From: Flavobacterium sp. ACN2
GTDB taxonomy: Bacteria > Bacteroidota > Bacteroidia > Flavobacteriales > Flavobacteriaceae
Direction of reading: 5' to 3'
Length of the DNA: 64,000 nt
Assembly (NCBI RefSeq): GCF_002303885.1
Contig: NZ_MRCM01000012.1
Location: forward strand, 108,719-172,718
A program made the translations under genes and the position numbers. Every line of letters begins with the position of its first letter. Within the stretch, counting starts at the first letter, position 1. This document shows positions 10,195 to 18,371 of the stretch, piece after piece. The notes beneath the pieces are model-generated. The model saw nothing but the letters and a program-made list of their open reading frames with translations. It had not been told where the DNA came from and made no database searches.

Positions 10195-10330
10195 TTAACA
10201 CATAGAAACATAGAATTTTATTCCTCTAGAAAAGAGAAATAGAAAAAGCTAGCTTTAACACATAGCTATGTGTTTTAATGTTAGTGAAACGCCTTTTTCA
10301 AGTTATGCAATCTATGTTTCTATGTGTTTT
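10195..10330. repeat. Intergenic inverted-repeat element, copy 2 (ACACATAG family)
   Basis: An element of about 136 bases with near-perfect 18-base arms (10196-10213 and 10312-10329, 17 of 18 paired). It has a nested palindrome, AACACATAGCTATGTGTT (10257-10274), and the same TTAGTGAAACGCCTTTTT core (from 10281) as copy 1. It occupies the gap between the sialidase-like and M28 genes. After it comes an AT-rich stretch containing two short ATCCGCGTC repeats. Confidence 0.8.
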
Positions 10331-10407
10331 AAAAAAAAATCAGTAAAAATCCGCGTCTTTTCAAAGCAAATCCGTTTCATCCGCGTCCCATCTATAGAAT
10401 AACAATT

Positions 10408-11361
10408 ATGAAATTAAAACTTTTTTTTGCGACCGTATTTTTTTGCTGCACTTTCGTGAATGCACAAATGTCTAATACCTTTTACAAACATGATAAATAC
10501 CTTTCATCTGATAAATTGGAAGGACGTTTTGTGGGAACAAAAGGGAATAATAAAGCAGCAGCTTACATTCAGAAGTATTTTAAAAAGTATGATTTAAAAG
10601 AATTTGGTAATTCATATTATCAGCCTTTCCAAGTATTTGTAAAAGAAGGAATCAATAAAATGAAATCGGATAGTGTGGCTACGCAAAATGTTGTGGGTTA
10701 CATTGAAGGTTCAGATCCTAATTTGAAAAAGGAATACATCGTAATCGGTGCCCATTACGACCATTGGGGTTGGGGCGGACAAGGTTCTGGAAGTAAAAAG
10801 AAAGAAGCCTTTGCCATTCATAACGGAGCAGATGATAATGCCTCTGGAGTATCGGCTTTGCTGTGCATTTTAGAAGAAATTTCAAAACAAAAAGTAAAAC
10901 CTAAACGAAGCATTATTTTTATTTCGTTTAGCGGAGAAGAAGAAGGATTATTGGGTTCAAAATATTTCGTCAATCATCTTCCCGTTCCAAAAGAAGCTGT
11001 AAAAGTAATGCTGAATATGGATATGGTCGGAAGATTGAACGATAAAAAAGAGCTTTACATGGGAGGAGCAGGAACTTTTCCGAACGGAGTAGAATTAATG
11101 AAAAAACTGCAAGAAAATAGTGGCTTAAATCCTGTTATACATGCAGGCGACGTTGGTGGTTCAGATCATGTTTCTTTCTACAAAGAATCCATTTCAGCAG
11201 TTGGTTTTCATACCGGTGGGCATCCACAATACCACACACCAGAAGACGATATTGAACTGATTAATTCAGAGGGAGGCGCATTGGTTTCAAAATATATTTA
11301 CAATGCTCTTATACAAATTGCCAATTATGAAGAAACTTTAGTTTTTATAAAACAGAATTAA
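10408..11361 (+). CDS. Secreted M28-family zinc aminopeptidase
   Basis: A 317-residue exported metallopeptidase with two zinc ions. The signal peptide ends near residue 19 (CTFVNAQ). Metal ligands and catalytic residues are all present: H116 and D118 in GAHYDHWG, D142/D143 in NGADDNASG, the E177-E179 run in SGEEEG, D205 in NMDMVGR and H276 in PQYHTPEDD. It would trim N-terminal residues from peptides outside the cytoplasm. It is the last plus-strand gene of the glycan locus and may be independent of it, since a repeat element precedes it. Confidence 0.92.
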   Translation: MKLKLFFATVFFCCTFVNAQMSNTFYKHDKYLSSDKLEGRFVGTKGNNKAAAYIQKYFKKYDLKEFGNSYYQPFQVFVKEGINKMKSDSVATQNVVGYIEGSDPNLKKEYIVIGAHYDHWGWGGQGSGSKKKEAFAIHNGADDNASGVSALLCILEEISKQKVKPKRSIIFISFSGEEEGLLGSKYFVNHLPVPKEAVKVMLNMDMVGRLNDKKELYMGGAGTFPNGVELMKKLQENSGLNPVIHAGDVGGSDHVSFYKESISAVGFHTGGHPQYHTPEDDIELINSEGGALVSKYIYNALIQIANYEETLVFIKQN

Positions 11362-11413
11362 ATCGTTGAACGAAATTAATTATTTCGTCAACTGATTAGA
11401 TTTGATCTGTCTA

Positions 11414-11498
11414 AATCTGCTTTAATCTTTTAAATCTGCGTGAAAAAAATCTACGCGCAAGAATTATTTCACGCAGATTTAAAAGATTTTCGCAGATT
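11414..11498. repeat. Large inverted repeat (AATCTGCG family)
   Basis: Two 32-base arms (11414-11445 and 11467-11498) pair at about 29 positions around a 21-base loop. Each arm contains the words TCTTTTAAATCTGCGTGAAA. It lies between convergent genes (M28 peptidase and HxlR regulator). It could fold as a long hairpin in RNA from either side and act as a bidirectional terminator, although no clean T run follows. Confidence 0.75.
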
Positions 11499-11613
11499 AA
11501 ATTAGATTTTATTTATGGAATAAATTAAGTCGACTAGTGAAATTAATGCCTGTTCAATTTCACAAAACAAGTTAAGTTAATTAGTTTTTGTTTTTTAGCA
11601 AAGACGGTGTCTA

Positions 11614-11979
11614 TTACATATTATAGACGCCGTCTTTCATTTTAAAAGCCCATGAAGCCATGGCATCAATTACAGGGAGCAAACCAGTTCCTGCACTGCT
11701 TAATTTATAAGTTACAAATGGCGGTACAACAGGTTTTGCTTCACGAATAACCAATCCGTCGGCTTCTAGTTGTTTTAAATGCTGAATGAGCATTTTTTCT
11801 GTTACGGCTGGAATAGCTCTTTTCAATTCGCTATAACGTTTATCTCCGGTTGATAAATGATATAAAATAATGGGTTTCCAGTAGCCTCCAATTTTCTCCA
11901 TAACAAAAGTTACAGGACATTTTTCTAAGGCATACTGCTTGTTTTCTTGAATAGTAGACGATTCTTTAATTGCTGTCAT
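11614..11979 (-). CDS. HxlR-family transcriptional regulator
   Basis: A 121-residue winged-helix regulator. I chose the start at 11979 (MTAIKESS), because the longer frame to 12054 would run through the shared promoter and lacks family similarity. The HxlR hallmarks are C21 in EKCPVTFVMEKIGGYWKP and the helix-turn-helix SELKRAIPAVTEKMLIQHL. In related regulators (YodB, HypR) this conserved cysteine senses quinones, aldehydes or disulfide stress; that role is inferred here. It is transcribed divergently from an NmrA-type oxidoreductase gene with a paired GTAAGTAC element between them, the usual arrangement for a regulator and its target. Confidence 0.92.
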   Translation of the reverse strand: MTAIKESSTIQENKQYALEKCPVTFVMEKIGGYWKPIILYHLSTGDKRYSELKRAIPAVTEKMLIQHLKQLEADGLVIREAKPVVPPFVTYKLSSAGTGLLPVIDAMASWAFKMKDGVYNM

Positions 11980-11994
11980 GATACATACTTTAGG

Positions 11995-12020
11995 GTAAGT
12001 ACTTGTATAAAAGTAAGTAC
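11995..12020. promoter_or_regulatory. Candidate HxlR operator
   Basis: GTAAGTAC occurs at 11995-12002 and again at 12013-12020, and the same bases form an inverted pair GTACTT (11999) / AAGTAC (12015). It lies in the 81-base divergent gap between the regulator and its likely target. A near-identical half, GTAAGTACTTATATA, recurs at 36603. Confidence 0.6.
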
Positions 12021-12060
12021 AAAGATACCTTTGTCCTGTTAAATAAAAAAACATTTTAAG

Positions 12061-12936
12061 ATGAAAATTATAATTTCAGGTTCATTAGGAAACATAGGAA
12101 AGCCTTTAACGGCGCAATTGGTAAAATCAGGGCATGATGTAACGGTTATTAGCAGTACTGCAGATCGTAAAGACGCCATCGAAAATTTAGGAGCAAAAGC
12201 CGCAATCGGATCAGTTAGCGATGCTGATTTTCTTTCTAAAACTTTTACTGGTGCAGATGCTCTTTTTGCCATGACGCCTCCAAATATGGGTGGAGTTAAT
12301 ATCATTAAAAATACTACCGATGCTGGTGCTGCTTTCGCGAAAGCAATTCAAGAAACCAAAATTAAAAGAGTAGTGATGCTAAGCAGCATTGGAGCCGATT
12401 TGCCAACAGGGAACGGACCAATAGCAGGTTTATATAATATTGAGAAGATTTACGAGAAATTAGACGTTTCTATCACGTTTTTAAGAGCGGGATATTTCTA
12501 CTTTAATTTCTTTAACGATATTCCGATGATAAAAGGAGCGGGGATAATGGGAGCCAATTTTCCAGCGTCAAACAGTATTCCGTTAGTGCATCCAGAGGAT
12601 ATTGCAGCGGCTGCGGCAGAAGAATTGCAGAAAACTCAAGAAGGTAAAAATATCCGTTACATTATTAGTGATGTAAAAACGCCTTCAGAAATCGTAAAAG
12701 CTTTTGGATCTGCTATCGATAAACCGGAACTTCCTTGGATCGAATTTACAGACGAGCAATATTTTGGCGGAATGACACAAGCTGGAGTTCCAGAAGAAAT
12801 GGCAGGTTTATACACCGAAATGGGAACTGGATTACGAAACGAAACCATTGCTGCAGATTTCTTAAACAATGATGGAAATGCAACAGGTAAAATCAAATTA
12901 GAAGATTTTGCAAAAGAATTTGCTTTAAAATTCTAA
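12061..12936 (+). CDS. NmrA-type NAD(P)-binding oxidoreductase
   Basis: A 291-residue atypical short-chain-dehydrogenase-fold protein of the NmrA/HSCARG group. The Rossmann glycines G7, G10 and G13 appear in SGSLGNIG. There is no classical YxxxK pair; the family often binds NAD(P)H as a sensor or reduces quinones (QorB-like). No signal peptide, so cytoplasmic. It is divergent from the HxlR regulator and probably induced when that regulator is inactivated, consistent with electrophile or quinone detoxification. Substrate unknown. Confidence 0.88.
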   Translation: MKIIISGSLGNIGKPLTAQLVKSGHDVTVISSTADRKDAIENLGAKAAIGSVSDADFLSKTFTGADALFAMTPPNMGGVNIIKNTTDAGAAFAKAIQETKIKRVVMLSSIGADLPTGNGPIAGLYNIEKIYEKLDVSITFLRAGYFYFNFFNDIPMIKGAGIMGANFPASNSIPLVHPEDIAAAAAEELQKTQEGKNIRYIISDVKTPSEIVKAFGSAIDKPELPWIEFTDEQYFGGMTQAGVPEEMAGLYTEMGTGLRNETIAADFLNNDGNATGKIKLEDFAKEFALKF

Positions 12937-12940
12937 TTAT

Positions 12941-12980
12941 AAAAAAAACATTCCGCTTACTATAAATAGAAGCGGAATGT
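12941..12980 (-). terminator. Terminator for the DUF4374 transcript
   Basis: An 11-base perfect stem (12948-12958 with 12970-12980, ACATTCCGCTT) with an 11-base loop. The A run at 12941-12948 becomes a U run for minus-strand transcription, so it mainly ends the iron cluster coming from the right. It may also slow readthrough from the oxidoreductase gene. Confidence 0.85.
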
Positions 12981-13040
12981 TCGATTAAAAAAAACTCAAG
13001 TGATGAATTTTTCACGCACTGTTTTCACAGCCGTATATTT

Positions 13041-14372
13041 TTAGAATACCCCAATGTAGTGGTTTCCTGGTTTATTCAATAATTTAGCACCTTTAGTAAC
13101 TTTTCCAGAAGGAATATCAATTACATAAATGTTACCGTCTTTTCCAACCGGAGTTACAGCAATGTAGAAGTTGTTTCCATCAACTACAAAACCTTGATAT
13201 TGACCGAAATCTAAATCAGCATCATAATCAATACCTTCAACTTTTTGCGCTGTTCTTGCATTCAAATCAAGTCTTGCTACATAACCTTGGTTTGTACCTT
13301 CAAAAGTATAAACTGCATAAGCAATTCCGTTTCCAACATATCTCCAAGCATCAATATAGCTTCCTTTTACTCCTAAAGCAGTATCTAAACTAAACACATA
13401 ATTGTCATCGTATTGATTGTTTTGATTGATTTTTAGGATATAAGAACCCTTTTGAGTATCTCTTTGTGTTGCCTGATAAATGTTTCCATCAGTAGCCACA
13501 AAGCTGTTGAAACTTCTGTATCCGCTAGTATCGCCAAATCCAACTTTTGAAGTAATTACCACTGGATTTTCTAAAGAAGGGTAATCAACCACAACCGATT
13601 TAGACCCTAAACGTGTAAATGTGCTTTCGTTTTTTGATGGATCAGCAATATTCGTTTTACGCATCCAAGTTCCAATGATTAATTTGTTTCCTGCTTTGTT
13701 TAATGTTGGAGCATCCAGACGGAAAATGTGATGTCCTTGCGCTTCTTCTTCAGCAGTTAACGGAATGTCGTATTGTTTGTAAGCTGAGATTAAAGTCTGT
13801 TTCATATCTAAAGACAAAACAGTAGCTTTTCCTCTTGTGTTTTTGTATGACTTGTCTTCATTTACATTAACAATTGGAGTAGCCACGTTTACTGCAACAC
13901 CTGTTTTATCTCCGTCAAAAAGTTTTACCCATCTTGGCGAAGTTCCAGCATATTGAGAGATATTTACTTTAGCATCAGATTGTGCAAAATTGTTTCCTCC
14001 GTTTACTTTGTACGTCATAAATTCTCCACCATTTGCACCCGTATACGTGATGTTGAAAAGCGTGCTTCCGTCAACAGAAGATTGTAAACGTGCCGTTCTG
14101 CTAGATTGAACCGGAACACCTTGATCGTAAACATTTACAGAAAAATTAGGATCTATGGCATTTGCTTTACTAATAGCATACACTTTTGTACCACCATTTC
14201 CGTCTCCTGGATCGGTCTGCATTACTGCACCAGCTACTGTAATCCAGCGTCCGTCTGTTTCTGGGTTAACAGGTTCAGTATTTTTGTTATCGTCGCTGCT
14301 GCAAGCTGTAGTCAATGCAAACGCACCAACTAGTAAGCGAGAGGCAAATAATTTAAATGTGTTTTTTTTCAT
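13041..14372 (-). CDS. DUF4374 lipoprotein, siderophore-cluster associated
   Basis: A 443-residue lipoprotein; the lipobox is TTAC with lipidated C24, followed by SSDDNKNTEP. The rest looks like a beta-propeller-type protein and matches what I know of the DUF4374 family, commonly found beside TonB receptors and PepSY reductases in Bacteroidota. A role in surface binding of iron-siderophore is inferred only from context. It starts 37 bases after the TonB receptor stop and is the last gene of the cluster before a terminator. Confidence 0.8.
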   Translation of the reverse strand: MKKNTFKLFASRLLVGAFALTTACSSDDNKNTEPVNPETDGRWITVAGAVMQTDPGDGNGGTKVYAISKANAIDPNFSVNVYDQGVPVQSSRTARLQSSVDGSTLFNITYTGANGGEFMTYKVNGGNNFAQSDAKVNISQYAGTSPRWVKLFDGDKTGVAVNVATPIVNVNEDKSYKNTRGKATVLSLDMKQTLISAYKQYDIPLTAEEEAQGHHIFRLDAPTLNKAGNKLIIGTWMRKTNIADPSKNESTFTRLGSKSVVVDYPSLENPVVITSKVGFGDTSGYRSFNSFVATDGNIYQATQRDTQKGSYILKINQNNQYDDNYVFSLDTALGVKGSYIDAWRYVGNGIAYAVYTFEGTNQGYVARLDLNARTAQKVEGIDYDADLDFGQYQGFVVDGNNFYIAVTPVGKDGNIYVIDIPSGKVTKGAKLLNKPGNHYIGVF

Positions 14373-14409
14373 TTTTATTGCATTTAAAAATTAGTTATTT
14401 ATTGAGAGA

Positions 14410-16806
14410 TTAAAATTTATTTAAGGTATAGTTGAGTTTTATATAAAAGGCTCTTCCAGGCTTTTGAGCCGCAAAATTGTCATAAACCTGTTCGTCAAAA
14501 ACATTTCGGGCGTCAAAACTGACTGTAATCTGTTTGTTCGGAAAAACATAGCTCAAACCTAAATCTTGCGGAAATTGCGCTGTAGTTCTGTCGGTTTCTA
14601 ACCATGAAGTATAAAATGGCGCAACATAACCGCAGTAGTAATACAAATTAAGTTCTGATTTGCTCTGAATTACATTTCTAAAATTGTACTGCAGATTGGC
14701 ATTCAAATTAAAGAAAGGCTCATTAGGAAGCTGTTTGTTGTAATTCGGAAGAACATTCCCGTTTTTATCGTATTTGTCTTTAAACAGCGAATTGAATTTG
14801 GAAAGATTCATCCCAGCAAAAAAGCGATTGTGGTAAGAATATTGAAAAGAAGCTTCAAAACCAACAGACTGTGCTTTTCCTAAATTGACAAACGGAGAAG
14901 CTTGAATGGCTTCATTTACACGGTCACTAATCTGACGGACAATTTTATCTTCGGTATTTCTCCAAAAAGCATTTCCTGAAACGGTAAGCTTATGATTATT
15001 CATTTCGTAAGGACCAAATCGCAAGCCAGCATTAAAATTATTGCTCTGTTCAGGTTTTAGACCAGAATTACTGATGATATTTTCTCCAGGATTACCAAAT
15101 ATTTCATTTTCTGAAGGAAGTCTGATTGCTTTTTCAGCAGAAGCCATCACCATTACTTTTGGAAGAATAGAATAAGAAGCGGCAATTCCGTAACCCGTAT
15201 AATTTGTTCTTTTAGAAGTAACAACTTCTTTTACGACATTCTGACCATTTTCGGTTACAACTTGCGGATCTCGCTGTTCATTTTTGAGATTGTAGTTTTT
15301 TACGAAAAGATTGGCTCTCATTCGAGATTGAAACGCCGTCATTTCATAAGCAAAAGAAGAAACAGTCTTGGCTAAATCTCTAGTAATGATAAAGTTTCGT
15401 GTAATTTCGGGTTGCATTTCATCAAAATCATTTCGATCAAGAATATAGGTCATTACATTAACCAATACTTTATGATTTTCGGTTATCGAATAGCTTAAAC
15501 CCGCTCGAGTATTAAAAATATCCGATTTCATATGGTTGATAGTAGGCGCGCCTTGTTGTGCTCCAGTATTGGTTAGAATGGGTTGGCCGTAGAGACCAAG
15601 TGCTTTTTCGCCATTCCAATTGTAATTCCATTTTACGGTATCGTTGATCACATCGTTTCTATGACTATAAACAGTAATAAGAGAAAAATCAAGGTTTTTA
15701 ATTAGAAAGTCTTTTTTGCTGTAATTCAAACTAAAAACATTTGCTGCAGATTCGCTAAAACGTCCTTTATAAGGTTTTGTCATATATTGTCCATGCTGAA
15801 TCTGATTGTAATCTTGAGATCCATTATAGCTAATAAGAAGATTGTCTGCCCAATCTACATTGGTAAAACCAGCTTCTAATCTTCCTCCAAAAGATCGATA
15901 CATGCTTTCAAATCGCTTGGCGCGAATGTATTCGTAACGTCCGTTTGGCGCTATGTTGTAAACCCATTTTCCCCAAACTTCATAATCATTATCAGAGTAA
16001 TTTTGAAAAGCATTTGCCTTTACTGTGAATCCGTTTTTATCTCTAAAAGAAGCATTAACATTAGATTGAACGGTATTAAAAGAACCGTAAGAAACAGAAG
16101 CATTCAAACTATTTTTGGCACCTTTTTTCAAAATGACATTAATTGCACCTCCAAGCGAATCATCTGCTAAATAAGCAGGAACTACTCCTTTAAAAACTTC
16201 AATTCTTTCAATTAATGCAGGTGGAATGCTATTTAAGCTAAAAGAGGCCCCATAAGTCTGAATTGGAACTCCGTCAATAAAAATTCTGATGGCATTTCCA
16301 GACATTCCGTTGATATTGTAAGTAACAGCAGAACCTAAACCTCCATTTTGTCTGATTCTTACACCTCCCGAACGGTCTAATAAATCGTTGGTTTGCAAGT
16401 TTCTTTTTGCCGCTTCTTGGGTTTCAATCACGTTAACAGCAAAACCTTTTTCTATAATGTCTTTTTTGAAGGTCTTTTTTTCAATTTTTACTTCTTTAAG
16501 CGCTTTCGGATCTGTTATTTTTTCTAATGCAATATTGATCTGGTGCAACGGACGATTAACAGAGATATTTATTGTTTTCGGTTTAGCCTCCATAGAAGAA
16601 ATTTCTAAGTTGTAGCTTCCGTAAGCCAAACCTTTTATTTCAAACTGACCGTCATTGTCAACTACAACAAACTTTTTCGTTCCTGCAACTTGAACCGATG
16701 CACCAAAAGCGGTTTCGTTATTAGCAAAATAGACTTTTCCAGTAATTTTTCCGGTTTGTGACCAAGCCGAAATGGTAAATAAAAATAGAAGTAAAACTGT
16801 TCTCAT
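14410..16806 (-). CDS. TonB-dependent outer membrane receptor, probably for ferric siderophores
   Basis: A 798-residue receptor. Seen in order: signal peptide (ending SAWSQ, residue 17), a carboxypeptidase-regulatory-like domain (about 18-95), a plug domain (about 115-230, with RIFIDGVPIQTYG and IERIEVFKGVVPAYLADDSLGGAINV) and a C-terminal barrel. At about 800 residues it is smaller than SusC-type transporters and lacks a SusD partner, which fits iron-complex or cofactor uptake. Its neighbours (ApbE, PepSY reductase, DUF4374) point to siderophores. The exact ligand is unknown. A TAAGTTTG -7 element precedes it. Confidence 0.9.
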   Translation of the reverse strand: MRTVLLLFLFTISAWSQTGKITGKVYFANNETAFGASVQVAGTKKFVVVDNDGQFEIKGLAYGSYNLEISSMEAKPKTINISVNRPLHQINIALEKITDPKALKEVKIEKKTFKKDIIEKGFAVNVIETQEAAKRNLQTNDLLDRSGGVRIRQNGGLGSAVTYNINGMSGNAIRIFIDGVPIQTYGASFSLNSIPPALIERIEVFKGVVPAYLADDSLGGAINVILKKGAKNSLNASVSYGSFNTVQSNVNASFRDKNGFTVKANAFQNYSDNDYEVWGKWVYNIAPNGRYEYIRAKRFESMYRSFGGRLEAGFTNVDWADNLLISYNGSQDYNQIQHGQYMTKPYKGRFSESAANVFSLNYSKKDFLIKNLDFSLITVYSHRNDVINDTVKWNYNWNGEKALGLYGQPILTNTGAQQGAPTINHMKSDIFNTRAGLSYSITENHKVLVNVMTYILDRNDFDEMQPEITRNFIITRDLAKTVSSFAYEMTAFQSRMRANLFVKNYNLKNEQRDPQVVTENGQNVVKEVVTSKRTNYTGYGIAASYSILPKVMVMASAEKAIRLPSENEIFGNPGENIISNSGLKPEQSNNFNAGLRFGPYEMNNHKLTVSGNAFWRNTEDKIVRQISDRVNEAIQASPFVNLGKAQSVGFEASFQYSYHNRFFAGMNLSKFNSLFKDKYDKNGNVLPNYNKQLPNEPFFNLNANLQYNFRNVIQSKSELNLYYYCGYVAPFYTSWLETDRTTAQFPQDLGLSYVFPNKQITVSFDARNVFDEQVYDNFAAQKPGRAFYIKLNYTLNKF

Positions 16807-16831
16807 ATTGAGTCTGCAAATAAAAGTGCTG

Positions 16832-16860
16832 CAAACTTATATGATAATTTAAATTTAATC
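16832..16860 (-). promoter_or_regulatory. Candidate promoter/operator of the TonB receptor gene
   Basis: On the minus strand TAAGTTTG (16839-16832) matches the Bacteroidota -7 consensus TAnnTTTG, 26-33 bases before the start codon. The AT-rich sequence at 16843-16860 (GATAATTTAAATTTAATC on the plus strand) sits where a repressor would block the promoter and loosely resembles a Fur box. The Fur assignment is weak. Confidence 0.35.
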
Positions 16861-16974
16861 TAAATAAAGCAATTAGAAGATCATTAGAATTGAGTGGAGG
16901 ATTCTAATGTTATTTTAATGTTGTTTTTGAGTTACGAGTTGTGAGATGTTAGATGTTAGATGTGAGATGTGAGT

Positions 16975-17228
16975 TGTGAGATGTGAATAGGGAATTTGTG
17001 TTGTCCTCCTGAGCGAAGTCGAAGGATATGTACAAAGTGGATTTTTTAATCTCGCAAAAGTCGCGAAGTCGTAAACTTTGAATTAAAAAAACTTAAAAGA
17101 ACAGGAAATAAACTTCGCGTCTTCGCGACTTTGCGAGATTATTTCATTCCAATTATCAATACTATACTTTGCGTATATTCTTCGAATTCGCTCAGGAAGA
17201 CAGTCGAATTATCATTTCACATCTCACA
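16975..17228. repeat. Composite nested inverted-repeat element
   Basis: Three inverted repeats are nested inside one another. The outer arms (16975-16987 / 17216-17228) pair at 13 of 13 bases and read TGTGAGATGTGAA. The middle arms (17007-17029 / 17175-17197) pair at 21 of 23 and contain CCTGAGCGAAGTCGAAGG. The inner arms (17048-17068 / 17121-17140) contain TCGCGAAG and pair fully apart from one extra base. A run of GTGAGATGT/TAGATGT direct repeats abuts it at 16940-16974. It fills most of the gap between the TonB receptor and apbE and encodes no protein I can support. Confidence 0.8.
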
Positions 17229-17244
17229 TTTGACGTTTCACCAT

Positions 17245-18237
17245 TTACAATTTATAAGAGAAGTTTTTAGACTTAACAACTTTCCCTTTATCAGTAATCA
17301 TAACACAACTATAATCAGGGAATTTTTGAAGTAAAAGCAAGCCTTCTTTTAGGCCTAAAACCATCATTGAAGTGCTTAATCCGTTTGCGGTTTCTGCGTT
17401 CGGACCAAAAACGGTTACACTGCATAAGCCCGTTGCAGGATAACCCGTTGCAGGATTTATGATATGAGAATAACGTTTTCCGTTAAAAACAACAAACTTT
17501 TCATAACTGCCAGAAGTAGTTACAGCACCTTCTTTAAGCGGAATTGCGGCCAAAATCTTTTCGGGCATAAACGGATTTGTAATTCCGATTTTCCAATCTT
17601 TTCCGTTGGGTTGTTTTCCCCAAGTGCTCATATCTCCAGAACCGTTTATAATTCCGGCTTGGACACCTTTTGCAATCATCATAGCACGACATTTATCGGT
17701 TGCATAACCTTCGCCTAGAGCGCCAAAACCAATTTTCATTCCTTTTAATTTCAAGAAAATAGTTGATGCTGTGCTATCTAAAATGATGTTTTTATAACCC
17801 ACTTTTTCCACCGATTTTTTTATGGCTTCCGCCGAAGGCATTTCGGTCATCGAACCATCAAATTTCCAAATCCGATCTAAAGCAGCAAAACTAACGTCAA
17901 ATCCGCCATTGGTAATTTTAGAAAGTTTAATCGCTCTTTGCGCTAATTCGAAAACTTCGCGATCCACTTTTATAGGTTTTACTCCAGCATTCTGATTGAC
18001 TTCAGAAACTTGAGAATATGGTTTCCAATCGGAGATTAGATTTTCAATTCTTGTAATTTCTGCAATAACTTCATCTATATTTTTTTCTGCAGAAAGAGAA
18101 TCTTTATCTACTATAGAAATGTCAAAACGTCCGCCCATCAAAAACGTCGTTCTTTTGCGTAATACTTGCGAATGTGCAGATAAACAGCAAGCAATTACAA
18201 AAAATAATGAAATTTTATAGGATACTAGTTTATGCAT
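17245..18237 (-). CDS. apbE: ApbE-type FAD:protein FMN transferase
   Basis: A 330-residue exported enzyme that transfers FMN from FAD onto Thr/Ser of target proteins outside the cytoplasm. The signal peptide ends near residue 23 (CLSAHSQ). Family motifs seen are GALGEGYATD (172-181), NGSGDMSTWG (198-207), AVTTSGSYEKF and HIINPATGYPATG (258-270). Two acidic positions differ from the pattern I know: N261 in the HII-N-P motif, and N285 where a magnesium-binding Asp is usual (N285-GLS-T289). Its likely targets are the neighbouring DUF2271 protein or the PepSY reductase system. Confidence 0.92.
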   Translation of the reverse strand: MHKLVSYKISLFFVIACCLSAHSQVLRKRTTFLMGGRFDISIVDKDSLSAEKNIDEVIAEITRIENLISDWKPYSQVSEVNQNAGVKPIKVDREVFELAQRAIKLSKITNGGFDVSFAALDRIWKFDGSMTEMPSAEAIKKSVEKVGYKNIILDSTASTIFLKLKGMKIGFGALGEGYATDKCRAMMIAKGVQAGIINGSGDMSTWGKQPNGKDWKIGITNPFMPEKILAAIPLKEGAVTTSGSYEKFVVFNGKRYSHIINPATGYPATGLCSVTVFGPNAETANGLSTSMMVLGLKEGLLLLQKFPDYSCVMITDKGKVVKSKNFSYKL

Positions 18238-18245
18238 GAAAATAT

Positions 18246-18330
18246 AGTGAATAGTGAATAGTAAAAAGTGAATAGTAATTAGTAAAAAGTGATTAGTAAA
18301 AAGTGATTAGTAAAAAGTGATTAGTGAAAA
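18246..18330. repeat. Short tandem repeats upstream of apbE
   Basis: About six imperfect copies of GTGAATA/AGTAAAAAGTGATT, with the 14-base unit AGTAAAAAGTGATT repeated three times almost exactly. They lie between apbE and the PepSY reductase gene. The copy number is likely to vary between strains. Confidence 0.8.
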
Positions 18331-18371
18331 GTTGAAAATCAGAGATCAACAATCTAAAATCTAAAATTACT

